DNA of 64,000 nt from Zingiber officinale (GCF_018446385.1 NC_056002.1:28134636-28198635); one strand, 5' to 3'. Positions 1 to 31,009 are shown, counted from the first letter of the stretch. A program made the numbers and translations. Notes: generated by a model not told the origin, from the letters alone.

Positions 1-211
1 CTGTCCTGGTCAACTCCAGCTCATCTTGGGAGGAGTGTGAGCATACAATTTCTTCTTAACTTGCCTTTTCTGCAGTCAGATCCCATAAATTCCTACAAAT
101 ATTCTTTTTCTGTTTTTTTTAGGATTAGACCAGTCCTTTTGTTGTTTTTTTGTTTTCTTATTTTATTTCTTTACATTTAATAGTACTAAATCTGTAGTTT
201 ACATCATCCAG

Positions 212-17457
<17,246 letters not shown>

Positions 17458-19126
17458 TGATTCACTTTTGTAATTTATAGTGGTTAGTTTCTCGATCGGG
17501 CTCGACCTAGTTATTTCATCACTGAAACTCAGTGGTCTCCGGGTGCTCGTATCATTTATTCGTCACTTCGATTTATCAGTTAGCACTTGGATTTTTGAGC
17601 TGTTTTCATGGTTGTTGCTTGCGAGTTTGTTCCTGCAGCTTTCTTGAGGGAAAAAGAGGGTGATGAAATGGTATATTAAACTAGGAGTATTTTAGTGAAA
17701 TTGTTGAAAAAAGCCCTCCTCTGCATTGATCTCAATTATAATTTTTGATTTACCTTTTCACAGATGATTATGAGGCCGACCGTGTGGGACTGTTGGAATG
17801 GTGGATTTTATCTTTTACTATCATTTTAGTGAAATTGCTGTGACTTGCGACTTCAAACAAGACTTCTATGCAAATGCATTATTTAATTGTCTTTGGAAAA
17901 TGGTTATTTTGGGCAGTGCAACGAAATTCACTGATTTGTAGGCAAGGGTCGTTGTTTAACTGCTATGTTGTAGCAGTAATTTTATGACTATTATATGATA
18001 TTATAATGCTTATTTAACATTTTTTTTTATTGTGAGTGAGTATTATAATGTTCAATTACAAGAGAGGGAGAGGGATGAATGTCATTCATCCTTTTTTTTT
18101 CATTTTTTAATTGGTATATTTTTTTTAAAAAAAATTAATTACTTTTAAAAAGTAAAATTATTATTAAAATAATAATAATAATTTAAATATTTTAAAATAT
18201 ATTTTATTTATTTAATATGATATAATTTTAAAATGATTGAGTGAACAGTAGGATTTATAAATAATTTATGTTAATGTTAAAGTAATATGGGTGAAAGAGA
18301 GATGTTGTTATAATGAATATATGACATTAGATCTTATGTTTTTTTTTATGTGGTGGTGGATACTATAATTGCAATGGGTTGTGGATGCTCTAATAGTATC
18401 AAAATAACAATATTTATATAAAATATGATAAAATATCTTTTGACTTTTTAAAAATAAATTGATTCAAATAATTAACTATACATCCTTTTCGTCGTCAGGA
18501 ATTTAAAATCTTGTGTGCAAACTATTATTCATTGTTTTTCTATTACGATAAAATCTCACTCCCTAAGAAGCTTTATAATAAGTGACATCACCATGGCGCG
18601 CGGTTGGTAAATGAGTTTTGCGAAGAATCCACAAACGTCGGGTGTATGCCTATTTATCTCGTGTAAAAAAAGTCCTAAATCAAATTATTTTTCTATAATT
18701 TTTTATTTTTATCATAATATTTCATCATTATTATAATACATTATATTATTTATATATATATATATATATAGCATTTTAATTTTTAAAATAAAATTTAATT
18801 TAACCTAAAAATCCCTTAATTTTTAAATTCAAGTCCAACGGGATCAATAATAAAATTTAATTTAACTTAAAAATCCCTTAAATCTTAAATTTAGATCTAT
18901 TCGGATCAACCTGATCTGAATCAGACTTAAAACTAAACCTACACAAAAACACCCTCTCTGAATCGGAAAATTTCTAATACGAAGAGTACACTCGACACAA
19001 ATTGAAACATTTTTCTAATAAGTGACATCCTTTTAAAGTTATCATATATAAATAAATATGGAGTGAATATAATTAACCATAATTAATAAAAAATTTCATA
19101 CTGATATGTCTTGCAAGTACGACGGG
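17458..19126. other. TFCD 3' flank, AT-rich, with dispersed AT repeat
   Basis: The first few hundred bases should hold the TFCD 3' UTR; no clear AATAAA was chosen. A (TA)n run lies at about 18750-18770. The block at about 18680-19000, with TTTTTAAAATAAAATTTAAT and repeated CCTTAAAT-type phrases, resembles the block at 53660-53930, so it is a dispersed repeat of unknown class. No gene was seen. Confidence 0.5.
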
Positions 19127-21660
19127 TGGGACTCATAAAATCCCTTGTTTTCTCTATAGTTATTATCAGTTATAGATAAATGTTACACTAGCCAGCTCTA
19201 TCAAAAATATACTTATAATCTTTATCTTCAACAATTCTTCTCTATCACTATCCCAACAAGCTCTCCAGCCAGAGGAAGCACTTGTAATCTTCTACTAGAA
19301 ACTCAAGTATCTATATTAGAAACTCATTTTAATCTAATGGAAAATGAACTACACAATCTCATTGCTTCTCCTCCTCAGATTATAGACAATGGTACAAGAA
19401 TTCAACTCCCAAATTTTCCCTTTGATACATACCTTTTTATTTATTAAAGCATCTAGTATTTGTAATACTAAAAAATCTTTAGATATTAGAGTTAAATGTC
19501 TTGTGATCATGAATTTACATTACATATCTTTTTAGACAACGAAGCTACTAAATGCACTATTGATGAAACTACTCTTCTTTCTGTTATACTAAAAACTCTT
19601 ATAAAAACTACATCATAACCCTTAGTCGGTACCCAGTTTGACGACCAACAATTATGTTGTACACAATTTGTTATTAATATTCATTTTAGGTTTTACAATA
19701 ATTGTAGAACATATAGCACTCTCCTACCACTTTCTAAACTCTGAGTAAAATCATTACTTCATCCTAATATTCACTTAATGTTAGAGCTTAATTTTCTTCT
19801 AACCTTAGACAGGGCTTTTCTTCTTACAAAAGATTATGTTATTTTCTTTTACACACCTATAGTATCTCCAATAGTATCTAATTATTCATCTATTGTCCAT
19901 CCTTCAAATACAAATAAAACTTCTATCGATGATATTATAACCCCAGACTACTATCAATGTTCTACTAAACATACCTGCTAAATAGCCTATGACCCAACAA
20001 GTAACCCAGTTGGTCAGACTTGTGACCTAGCTTTACAAGAATACCACGAAAATTAGAGTTACTTGGCTTTGCAAGCTCTTCTACAAACCCTCTCCATCCA
20101 ACTTGGACTATACCACATGACTTATTATTTCCTCAACAATTACTTTAGGTAATAAATACCCACCAATTAGATTTAGACTTTTTAATATCTAGACTTGAAA
20201 AACTTAAAATTATTAGTCATAATCCTACAAAATATTGGGATAGGGATAAAATATAATGTAAACTAGGAATCATTAACCCAAACCTCACTATTAAAACCTA
20301 AGACTTAAGATATATAAATTGGGAAACAGAAGAATGTGCACTGTATATCAAATAATTATTAAGTTTATGCGTTATACAACGATCTACGTCTAGACATAGA
20401 GGTTCAGTCTTTATAGTTAATAAAGGAGTTGAAGAGAAATGTGGTCAATCACGGATGATTTTTAATTATAAACATTTAAATGATAACTGTCAAGAAGACA
20501 TCTATAAAATCCTTGATAAAGACCAACCCCTGAATAAAATCCAAAATTCTAAATGGTACTCCAAGTTTAATATGAAATCCGGATTCTGGCAAATAAAAAT
20601 GCACTCGAAATCCATAGAATGGACCGTCTTTTTTTACCTCAAAAGACATTTTGATTGGCTTGTAATACCTTTTGGTTTAAAAATTACCCCCTAAATCTTC
20701 CAAAGAAAAATGGATGACATTTATAGAAATGTCTCTATGTCTACTTGTGCTTATATTGATGACATCTTAGTTTTCTCCAAAACTAAGTTTGAATATTTTG
20801 CTCATCTACATATTATCTTCAACCTATTTGAACAACATGGGTTAATTATTTCTCAAAACAAAATGCAATTAGCTACTACACATATTAATATTCTAGGAGT
20901 AAAAATTGGACAAGGTAAAATAGCTCTCCAACCACATATATTTTCTAAAATACTTACTTTAATTTTGATAAAATGAAAGATACTAAAACTTTATGAGTCT
21001 TCCTAGGTCTTCTTAATTATGCTCGTCCATACTAAAAGCCATTGGAAAAATTAGTGACCCCTTATATAATAAAATTTCTTTAACTGGACAAAAACACTTC
21101 AACTAACAAAATATAGCTCTTGTCAAACAAATTAAAGATTTGCCACCACTATTCCAATTTTAACCTTACTATATATTAAATTCTGATTATTTAGTTATCA
21201 AAATGGATGGTTGTAAAACTGGTTGGGGAGTATTTTATTTTGCTAAACTTCCAAATATGACCTCAAAGATTATGAATCCTTATGTAGATATGCCTCTGGC
21301 AAATATAAAGAAAAGGGCCATTTAACTTAACTAATTATGAAACTCTAGCCATTATTTACTGTTTGTAAGATTTTTGACTATTTATATGCAACAAATAAGA
21401 AATTATTATCCGTATAGATTGTAAAGCAATCGTAAAGTATAGTCAACAAGCAAAGGGCTTAAGAAAAAGATTAAGTATTAAACGATGACTCAAATTTACT
21501 GACACTATTCTTAATAAAGGGTTACGAATTGAGTGGGAACATGTCAAAGGAATTAATAATTTATTAACAGACACCTTATCCTGCTTACTACACTAATTTC
21601 TTTGATATAACATAAATATGGACATACCTAAGAAAGTATGTACTTTTGCCACTAAACCCA
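19127..21660 (+). pseudogene. Inverted pararetrovirus fragment: Cys-rich region, protease, RT, RNase H
   Basis: This plus-strand fossil mirrors minus-strand bases of about 25870-28560. RT motifs include NYKHLNDNCQEDIYK and KMKSGFWQIKM-like sequence near 20460-20600, and YIDDILVFSKT near 20750. RNase H sequence follows at about 21180-21600. The left edge starts at ACTCATAAAATCCC (about 19127-19147). The right edge joins first-ORF sequence near 21660, where similarity switches to the 31010 region. It is broken many times. Confidence 0.8.
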
Positions 21661-22408
21661 TGAGGGAATTCAATCATTTATTTGAAAATTTAACTAAATT
21701 TTGTTCTATATCTATTAGTTCTTCTAATTGATATATTGAAGTACTATTTCTTCTTCTGGGTATAATGTCTGTATGTCCTCGTAAAGTTTGGGAAGGTCCT
21801 ATAAAAGACTTAGTTTGAGTTCTTGTGTGACATTAATTCATTGGATTTTCCTTCAGTATAAGTAAGAAACTCGTACGTACTAAGTAGTTGTTTGGAAATT
21901 ATTTTTCCAAGGAAAAATTTGCTAATATCTTTATTTAGGTTCCTTAAGACTTTTTTGATATCAGTTCCTTGTGTATTCTTATGGAGGTGACTTTCTATTG
22001 TTACTAATTGGTTTTCTAGTATGGTAAGACGATAATGTAATGAAGTAAGCAAAGCTAATATAATATTATTTTGTTGAACTAATACTTGGACTCCAAGCCC
22101 GGTGAACTCAAAGTTACAATATCCATTTTTTTATTTTAACAAATTATTTGGAGAATTCAAGAGCTTCTTCGTAATGAGTATTTTTATATTGTAAATTGTT
22201 GATTTAAATTTTATTTCTTCTAGGGTTTTATGTATAAGTGTGAATTCCTTGTTAATTTGGTTCTTATAAGTGAGTAATATGACTAGATAAGGTTTTACTA
22301 GAATGAGGAGGTTAAGTAATTTTATTGTTTCAAGTGTCTTAGGGTAGTTAGGAGTTGATTTTGATGTTCCTGAGTTAAGACTATTTGGTCTAGGAGTTGA
22401 TTTAGATG
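21660..22408 (-). pseudogene. Pararetrovirus first-ORF remnant, second unit (inner part)
   Basis: It matches 31020-31800 in the same orientation. The minus strand encodes a polar, leucine-spaced stretch (21810-22052, with LTILENQLVTIESHLH) that looks coiled-coil, as in small virion-associated proteins of the family. The copy resumes at 24132 beyond an inserted LTR-like sequence. Confidence 0.65.
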
Positions 22409-24131
22409 TGTTGGATCGGAATAGTGCGATAGAGGGGGAGAGGGTGAATATCGCGCTTAAAACTTTTCTTATCGTATTTTAAAAACAATCAGAATATGCA
22501 GCAGAAAGTAAAATACTCAGTTCGATTACTTGGTTTGAAGTCTAGGTCGACTCCTACTCCAAGGCCCGCGATCCTTGACCGCACCAATGGGCAATCCACT
22601 AAAACCCTTCTTTCCGAAAATCTCGGAAAGAAGCTTTGCGTACAATATGTAAGATAATAACACCCTACTATCTTGTAAGAGTTTAAATACAATGCAAGTT
22701 TAAATAAATGTACCGACAATAATAAAAGACGAAGTTTGGTCGACACTTCTGAATGGAACAGCTTGCGAGTTGTAGAGCAGTAGCACGATCAGCAGAAGCT
22801 CGGACAGATATGAATTTCGAACCAAACAACATTACTCAGCCTTGGACCTTGAGCTCTCTTTTATAAGACCCGTCGACGTTCGGTCGACCGATCCCTGGGT
22901 TCGGTCGACCGAACCAGCTCCCTTCCAACTTCACTGAGATCTGATGCTGATTCGATCTTCGGCATTAATTGATCATTAAGGGTTCGGTCGACCGAACAAT
23001 ATCCTTCCCTGTTCATCGAGATTTGCTGAGATGTGCACTAATGTCGCATTGATGAGATGATTTGTTTGGTCGACCAATCTACCCATTCGGTCGATCGATC
23101 AGCGTTGTTTCTTTCTCTGCTTCTAATCGATCTGAACTATGCTGAGTCATCAGGGCTCGGTCGACTAATCATATGGTTTGATTAACCGATCAATCTTTGA
23201 CCGAACTCCGTTTTAGTCTGAACTTGTATCTGCTCTGAGTTAGCCTTATTCGGTCGATCGATCCTCCAGTTTGGTCGACCGATCAGGCCGAACCTGCAAA
23301 ACAGTGTTAGATAATAATCCTGCAAAACAGATGTTAGCACAGAAATAATACATCTAATGCATGAGTAAAAATAGACAGTTTAATTGTCTTGATCTCAACT
23401 TAGAAACCTTCTCGATTTTTCAGTTGGATCAGCGACCTTAGGTTGTTCTCTTCCGGACCCCGACCTCACTATCACTCCTCTAGTTGTTTACCTCAACTTA
23501 CCCCCCAAACATTGATCCTCCAGATTTGTTTGGACTTTTCTGCTCAGTGTCTGATCACCTGATCCACTAAGGCTTTTCCTGCAATATTACATTAGCCAGC
23601 AGTAATAATAATAATACAGAATGCTATGGTAAAACTAAACTTAGAATCATCAAGATCCGCTCGTCCGGTCGACCGAGCGAGTTCACTCATCCAAGACTTC
23701 TCGCTACCTAAGGTTATCTCCCCTTAGAATTTTCACCATCTAGCTTCACTTACTAAAACCTAAGGTTACCACCCCCTAGGATATTCTCCACCTGCTTCAC
23801 TCACCAAGACTCAGTATTCGACTGCCCAGGGATCAAGTCCTCCAGACCTATCCACCTGGCTTTCATGATCTAACGAGATTTTCCTTGCCTCAATATTTAG
23901 TTACCTAGGGATCAGGTCCTCCAGACCTATTGAATCCACCTGGCTTCCACGATATACCGATATTTTCCTTGCCTAGTCTACAACTAAGGCTTCTTTTGCC
24001 TAACAGCAGTTAGGACTAGTCATTTGATTGACTTTCCACCCTTGTCTAGCCATGACTAGGACTTCCTATGATCAAGCTCTATTAAACATATTTGTCGAAC
24101 ATTAAAATCTTGGAGGTCGATTGTACTAACA
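22409..24131. mobile_element. Solo-LTR-like insertion (1.7 kb) rich in TCGGTCGACCGA palindromes
   Basis: The sequence starts TGTTGGATCGG and ends TACTAACA, the usual TG...CA form. It interrupts a segment that is continuous in the other copy near 31810. Flanks AGATG (22404-22408) and GAATG (24132-24136) could be a decayed 5-bp target duplication. No coding sequence was found. About ten exact or decayed copies of the palindrome TCGGTCGACCGA lie inside (22880-23290, 23664). The interpretation as a solo LTR is an inference; the parent family was not identified. Confidence 0.6.
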
Positions 24132-24359
24132 GAATGTTGTTGTTGTAGTTCAAGAACATTTTCTAAACTGATAAGTAAGTCGGTGATTGTATTTAATTGG
24201 GGATGATTATTGTGAAAATCATCTTGATGAGTGGAGCTAAAATAATACTTATGTTGATAAAGATCAGTAGTATAAATTTGTTAGCTATGGAAAGGTAGGG
24301 CTAGAGACAAGTACTCAAGTTTAGGATGAGTAGATCTGGTTGTCATTCATTGTAGTCTA

Positions 24360-24750
24360 CATCATTCTTTAGGCTATAATACCAAATTTTTAGGGGTATG
24401 CTTCTGTTAGAATTTTTATGATGTAAGGTTGTATTTTTGTGGTTTTACTAAAATAGTGTATGTTTTGGTTATTTTGTTGCTTGTGGATGAGTTGAGGTGC
24501 TCAGGAGTTTAATTTAAGGTAATTAAGATTTGTTTCTAGTTGTTGAAAAAGAGATACTAGGTCAAGAGATAGGTTATCTTATTTTTCTATCCTAATTCTT
24601 AATTGGTTTTCTTCCAATGAGCCTCACTTGTAAAGGATCACATAGAGAACCAATGCCCCGACTTTGTTCAGGAATCCAGGTAGTATACCTTCCTTAGCCT
24701 ACACAGGACTTAATTGGACAGAATTCTGCTATTCCTTATATAGTTCTGCT
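24360..24750 (-). promoter_or_regulatory. Pararetrovirus leader region: TATA box and Met-tRNA primer site
   Basis: The minus strand has TATATAAGG at 24735-24743. About 350 bases downstream, at 24372-24386, it has TTGGTATTATAGCC, close to the Met-tRNA primer site TGGTATCAGAGCC used by Caulimoviridae. The matching TATA region of the other unit is at 32326-32335. This is a fossil signal; present activity is unknown. Confidence 0.6.
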
Positions 24751-24966
24751 TGACATCCTCCGACTTCATTAGTGTCCATCTTGATCAAGTGTCTAGCAGG
24801 TTCAATTTTAAGTTAATCCATTTTGCTGGAGAACTATCAAACGTGCAGATAATGAACATTTTTTCTTCTTCTAAGGCAAGAGAGATAATAGTATCCAATT
24901 TCTTTCAAAAAGTCTTTACTGAGTATGGGTCATGCACCCAGAGTTTGTAAAGGAAACCATAGTCCA

Positions 24967-25284
24967 TCAAAGTAAAGGTGCTATATTTCCTATGTAGGAG
25001 GTGACAGTATAAGCTTCAAAGTCAATGTTGGCTTTCCGAAATGAATAAAGTAGCTGACATTGACATCTATATTTGGCAGAATCAAGACCAGCTGAGCTTA
25101 ACTTTTGGCATTTAAATTTTGGATTGAATTCATCTTCATAAACAATAGTCATCCCTGGGGTAGGACTTTTGTGGAAGGCTTTGAGTCCTTCACATAACTT
25201 TAGAAAAGTTTGAAACATAGAGTATTCTGTTAAACTGTGAGCATATGAAGTAATGTCAGCTAGTATTGTATTTGGGAAGCCCAA
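24967..25284 (-). pseudogene. Pararetrovirus ORF remnant downstream of RNase H
   Basis: An open stretch of about 105 codons lies between the RNase H remnant and the leader (with FNPKFKCQKLSSAGLDSAKY). Related sequence seems to continue toward 25560. Badnaviruses end their polyprotein at RNase H, whereas RTBV and caulimoviruses carry another ORF here. The product was not recognised. Confidence 0.5.
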
Positions 25285-25869
25285 TAAGTGGGCTTCAGAA
25301 GCTCTTTGTTTAGCTATAGAAGTAGCTCATCCTTTGAGCTTGGCCAAAGATAAATAGTTGGGCCTATGGGGCTGGCTTGAAGAGGATGAAGGTGACTTTG
25401 GAGCAAGTTCATTAGAAAGTATTTGAACATATGACTTGTTGTGTGAAACAGTGGCTGGTGGACCAAACTTGAGTAAATTACTTATGTAAATTTTTGAACC
25501 AAGTTGGGTCCTGGTAGCATCAAGGGCTTCGTCAAGAGAATAAAACCTTTGAAATAAGGGTGTTCACAATCTTAAATGGGTAAGTTTGTTTCTTCCCAAA
25601 TAGAGTAAACCCCGGCTTATGTTCCATAAAAAATAACATAGAAGGAGAATCTTTTACCTACTGATTTTTGTAGTGTTGTGAGAAAGTAATTGGATAATAT
25701 ATTGATTACAACAATTTTATAAACAGAACTACATGGAATGGTAGAGATATTCCAAATATTATCAATTATGCAATTTTATATATGATCTAATTTGTCTTTG
25801 GCTAAGCAGTGAAATTGATCTTCATACTGTGTAAATTGTTGTAAATCTTGATTACAAAACTTTATAGTT

Positions 25870-28150
25870 TTAGTGGCAAAAGTACATACTTTCTTAGGTC
25901 TGTCTAAATTCCTGTTAGATCAAAGACATTAGTATAATAAGCGGGATAAAGTATTTGCTAATGAATTATTAATTCTTTTAACATGTTCCCACTGAATTCG
26001 TAACCCTTTATTAATAATACTATTTATAAATTTGAGTCATCATTTAGTGTTTAATCCTTTTCCTAAGCCCTTTATTTGTTGAATATACTTTACTATTGCT
26101 TCACAATCTATACAGATAGTAATTTCTTGTTTGTTGCGTATGAATAGTCGAAAAGCTTCTAAACAATAAATAATGGCTAGAATTTCATAATAAGTAAAGT
26201 TAAATGACCTTTTTCTTTATATTTATCAGAGACATATCTATATAAGGATTCATAATCTTTAGGGTTATATTTAGAAGTTTTGTGAAATAAAATACCTCCC
26301 CAACTAATTTCGCAACCATCCGTTTTGATAGCTAAATAATAAGAATTTAATTGTAAGGTTAACATTGGAATAGTGATGACTAAATCTTTAATTTGTATGA
26401 CGAGAGTTATATCTTGTTGGTTGAAGTATTTTTTTTTTTTTGTCCTCTTAAAGAAATTTTATTATATAAGGAGTCATTAATTTTCCCAATATCTTTTAAG
26501 TAAGGACAAGCATAATTAAGAAAATCTAGGAAGACTTGCAAAGTTTTAGTACCTTCCATTTTATCAGAAAAATAAGAATTTTAGAAGATATATGTGGTTG
26601 GAGGACTATTTTGCCTTGTCCAATTTCTGCTCCTAGAAAATTAATATGTATAGTAGCTAATTATATTTTGTTTTGAGAAATAACTAACTCATGTTGTTCA
26701 ACTAGGTTGAAGATAATATGTAGATGAGCAAAATGTTCAGACTTAGTCATTAATATAAACACACGTAACTATAGAGATATTTCTAAAAATGTTATCCATT
26801 TTTCTTTGGAAGATTTGGGGGGGGGGGGGGGGCCTTTTAAACCAAAAGACATTACAAGCCATTCAAAATGTTCTATGAGGCAAGAAAAGACAATCCATTT
26901 TATGGATTTTGGGTGCATATTTACTTGCTAGAATCCAGATTTCATATTAAATTTGGAGTTTCATTTAGAATTTAGAATTTTATTCAGGGGTTGATCTTTA
27001 TCAAGGATTTTATAGCCATCTTCTTGGCAGTTATCATTTAAATGTTTATAATTAAAAACCATCCATGATTGACCATGTTTCTCTTTAGCTCCTTTATTAA
27101 CTATAAAGGTTGTACTTCTATGTCTAGACGTAGATCGTTGTATAATGCCTAAACTTAATAATTATTTAATATACATTGTACATTCTTCTGTTTTCCAATT
27201 TGTATATTGTAAGTCTTGGGCTTTAATAGTGAGATATGGGTTAATGATTCCTAGATTGCAGTAGATTTTATCCCTATCCCAATATTTTGTAGGATTATGA
27301 CTAATAATTTCAAGTGTTTCAAGTTTAGATATTAAAAAGTCTAAATCTGATTGATTGGTATTTATTGCCTAAAGTAATTGTTGAGGAAATAATAAGACCT
27401 GTGGTACAGTCCAAGTTGGATGGAGATGGTTTGTAGAAGAGTTTAAATAGCCAAGTAATTCTAGTTTTTCTAGTATTCTTGTAAAGCTAGGTCACAAGTC
27501 TGATTGACTGGGTTACTTGTCGGGTCATAGGCTATTTAGCAAGCATGTTTAGTAGAACATTGACAGTAGTCTAGGGTTATAGTATCATCGATAGAAGTCT
27601 TATTTGTATTTGAAGAATGGACAATAGATGAATAATTAGATACTATAGGTGTGGAAAAGAAAATGACATAATCTTTTGTAAGAAGAAAAGCCCTATTTGG
27701 GGCTAGAAGAAAATTAAGTCTTAAGATTAAGTGAATATTAGTATGAAGTAATGGTTTAACCTAAAGTTTAGAAAATGATAGGGGAGTGCTATATGTTCCA
27801 CAATTATTGTAAAACTGAAGATGGATATTGGTAATAAATTATGTGCAGGATAATTGTTGGCCATCAAACTGAGTACTGACTAATGATTGTGATGTAGTTT
27901 TTATAAGAGTTTTTGGTATAACAAGAAGGGGAGCCTTGGCGTAATGGTAAAGTTGTTGCTATGTGGTCAAAAGGTCACAGATTTGAATCCTGAAAATAGT
28001 CTCTTGCAAAAAAAAAAATAGGATAATGCTGCATACAATGAATCCTTCCCCATATGGCGAGAGCTTCGTGTATCAGGTTTTCCTTTTTTGGTATAACAGA
28101 AAGAAGAGTAACTTCATCAATAGTGGAGTTAGTAGCTCTGTTAACAAAAA
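25870..28150 (-). pseudogene. Pararetrovirus protease, RT and RNase H remnant
   Basis: Minus-strand order is protease (about 28150-27650), RT (about 27100-26580) and RNase H (about 26380-25870, with IKTDGCEISWGGILF). The sequence parallels the plus-strand fragment at 19500-21650. A 15-base G run lies at about 26817-26832. A SINE interrupts the protease part at 27926-28087. It is broken many times. Confidence 0.8.
27926..28087 (+). mobile_element. Au-type tRNA-derived SINE inside the pararetrovirus fossil
   Basis: It starts GGGGAGCCTTGGCGTAATGG, carries a decayed B-box-like sequence (AGATTTGAATCC) and ends in a T run. Flanks TTTTGGTATAACAAG (27911-27925) and TTTTGGTATAACAGA (from about 28086) are the target duplication. 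It inserted after the viral sequence was already in the genome. Confidence 0.88.
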
Positions 28151-28308
28151 GACATGTAATATAAATTCATGACCATGGATACTGAAAATACATTAACTCT
28201 AATATCTAAAGTTTTTTCAGTATTACAAATACTAGAGGCTTTAATAAAAACCAAGTCCGTATCAGGGGGAGTGTTTGGGAGTTGAATTCCTTTACCTTTG
28301 TCTATAGT

Positions 28309-29800
28309 TTATGGAGGTGAAGCAATGATATCGTGTAGTTCATTTTCCATTAGATTAATATGGATTTCTAGCACAAATACCCGAGTTTCTAGTAGAAGAT
28401 TACGAGTATTTCCTCTAGCTGGAGGGCTTGTTGGGATAGTGATGAAGAAGAATTGTTGAAGGCAAAGAATGCAAGCCTGTTTTTGACAGAGCTTGCAAGT
28501 GCCACGTGTATCTATAGCTATATAATAATTAGAGAGAAAAGAAGGGATTTTATGAGTCCCTATTTTTAAAAGCCAGTCATGCTGACAATCACCCATATTA
28601 AAATGTCCATCTACAAGTGACTTAAATGTCGAATTAAGTTGGGTCAACATAAGATTCATATCGGGAAACTCCTCCCATTGAAAAGTGAGTTCATCTAGAT
28701 CTTGTAGTATATATTCCTTATAATTAGGAATGTCAGGATACTGATAAGGATTAGGAGTATTTAGGAAATAATTTATTAACCTATAATTAGAAGTAGGTGG
28801 TAGTTTTTTAATATTGTCAACTGAGATAATTGAATAAATAGAGGAAGTATTTGAAACAACGGATTAGATTTCAACTAAGTCAAGATTGGTACAAATAACT
28901 AATTTGGCTTCCCTAGGATATAGATTTTTTTTATTGGGACACGTCGAAGATAAGTGACTAGGTTCATTGGAGGAAAAACATGTAATAGTATTCCCATAAG
29001 TTATCTTACGTTTGAAATTTTGTACATGGCTATCCTTATTTAAATATGGTTTCTTTTCTTTGCTTTTTCTTACATAATATGTTTTCCTTGGCTTAATATA
29101 TTTTTGGTTTTGGTACAAGTTGTCGAGATCGAATAGAAGGAGGTAGATAATTATTGCGTTGATTAGTCTAAGGAAGGTCATATTGTTGGGGAGTATAAAT
29201 TTAGCTACATAACCCATATTGTTAGGTTTTAAGTTGCTTCTATATATGTATATATGTATATTTTTCTTTAAGTACTGAAATAATGTGTTGAATACAGACT
29301 CCTATATTGTCATATTATGATGCTACTTTCATGTTGGTCCAACCTTTATGTATTTCTTTTCCCAAATCTCTAAGAAATTTACTAAATAATGTTTCTCCTA
29401 ATTTAGGATTACAATAATTTTGTGAGACCACAATTAATGTTAGGAAGTCATTACAAAAAGACTTTAATTATTTAGTTCCAATTAAATAGTTGAAATTGTT
29501 CTAAGTCTCTCATGGCTTCACGTTGTCTTATATCTAATCCTTTATTTGTATCTTGGGTTGTAAATAACCTATGAATAGTTTAATAAAAATTAAGGTTGTT
29601 ATTTCCTTGTGAGGCTATTCGTGATATTTCGTTAGGATAATTGGTTTTATAGGCTTCCCATGCTACTTGGGCTACATCGTCTAAGTAATTTTCTCTGACT
29701 CGTATCATGGCGTTGCCAAATTCTATGTCTAGTTCATGTTTGGCTTGATAGTCTCGCTTAACAGAGATGATCAATTGCTCTAAGTAGGTATCATACATTT
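28309..29800 (-). pseudogene. Pararetrovirus coat protein and Cys-rich region remnant
   Basis: The region holds a capsid-like piece (29580-29798), a zinc-knuckle-like piece with NEPSHLSSTCPNK after a basic, Lys-rich stretch (28864-29217), and a CKLCQKQACILC cluster (28309-28659). The last recalls the second Cys cluster downstream of the coat protein in badna/tungro-like viruses. It is split into several frames. Confidence 0.7.
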
Positions 29801-30003
29801 AAGGGTCATTACATTCGCCAATGTTTAATAAGACTGAATTTTTTTCCAAAATAAGTAATTTCAGGAGGTCTTCGTTTGCCTATAGTTCGAAGTAAATGAT
29901 TATTATTTGTATATGAAGTAATTCTTGTTCATGGGGGATGATGTTCGCTATAATCCATAGTTCTCATGGAACTTTTTGAATAACCTACTTGTAATGGTTA
30001 TAG

Positions 30004-30899
30004 TCAAGTACTAGTACCGCTAGATGCAGTAGGATTTATAAGATTAACTTCTGTAATTATTTTGTGTGCAATAATATTGGAGTCATCATTAAAGTATAAT
30101 GTCCAATTTGGTTCTAACTTTTGGTGTATTTTGACAAAAACTTCTAATTCCAATAGCTCCTCGAGAGTAAAGTATTGGGCAATTTCAGCTGGCATGTATA
30201 CAAATTCATCTAAGTCATCAAATAAATTATTATGTGCGTTTTGTGAGGTTTCAGTATTTAAGATAAGGATATATTCAAGATTCATTAAATTCAAGTTATG
30301 ATTATCAGGTTCATCATGATCTTCTTGTGATGTGGAGGGTTTATAATTGTGAACTCTCATGTCTATCTTTATAAATAATATATTCCATTGGTTGCAAAGT
30401 CTGTGATTTAATACTAAGATATAGAATCAGAGTCAAATCTAATCTTGCTAGTATGTCAGAAGAAAAGTCTTTTTGTTTGAGGAAATAAAGACCTCATGTA
30501 GTAAGAGTATCAATAAATACTATTTAATTGTACTTTAAAACTATTATAGATATTGGTCATTGTTTTCCCTAGGAAAATTATATCAACTTGTATATTATGT
30601 TTTTGAAAGTCTCCATAGCTTGTTGCTTGGACAGAGATTTTAATATGTTCAATAAAATCCATAACAGTCATGTTGAAGTTTGGGCAGAAATAAGTAATCC
30701 CTAGATTACTATTCATATCTACTTTAATTAAACTAATAACTGCTTTGTCATTATATGAAAACTGACAATCATACATAACTAAAAAGACTTTAGTTCCTAT
30801 ACTTTTCCTTGTGAGTCCATGAAGGCCAAACACAATTAGTCCTAAATGGATATAATTATATTTGCATTGTAAGAGTGTTATTGTTGATTCTTCAGTCAT
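30004..30899 (-). pseudogene. Pararetrovirus movement protein (30K type) remnant and acidic region
   Basis: Bases 30510-30899 encode a 30K-superfamily movement protein core: YIHLGLIVFGLHGLTRKSIG, then a DCQF strand and a YFCPNFNMTVMDFIEHIKI strand, the usual Caulimoviridae pattern. The piece at 30004-30360 is acidic and may be the movement-protein tail or polyprotein linker. It is broken. Confidence 0.75.
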
Positions 30900-31009
30900 G
30901 AGGGTAAATCTTTTTTCTCCTCCATCAAGTAGATGATGAGGTTGTGTTCTGTGATGCCTATATAGTGTCGTTGAAAAGGATAAAAGTCCTTGATTATGTA
31001 AATATCATA

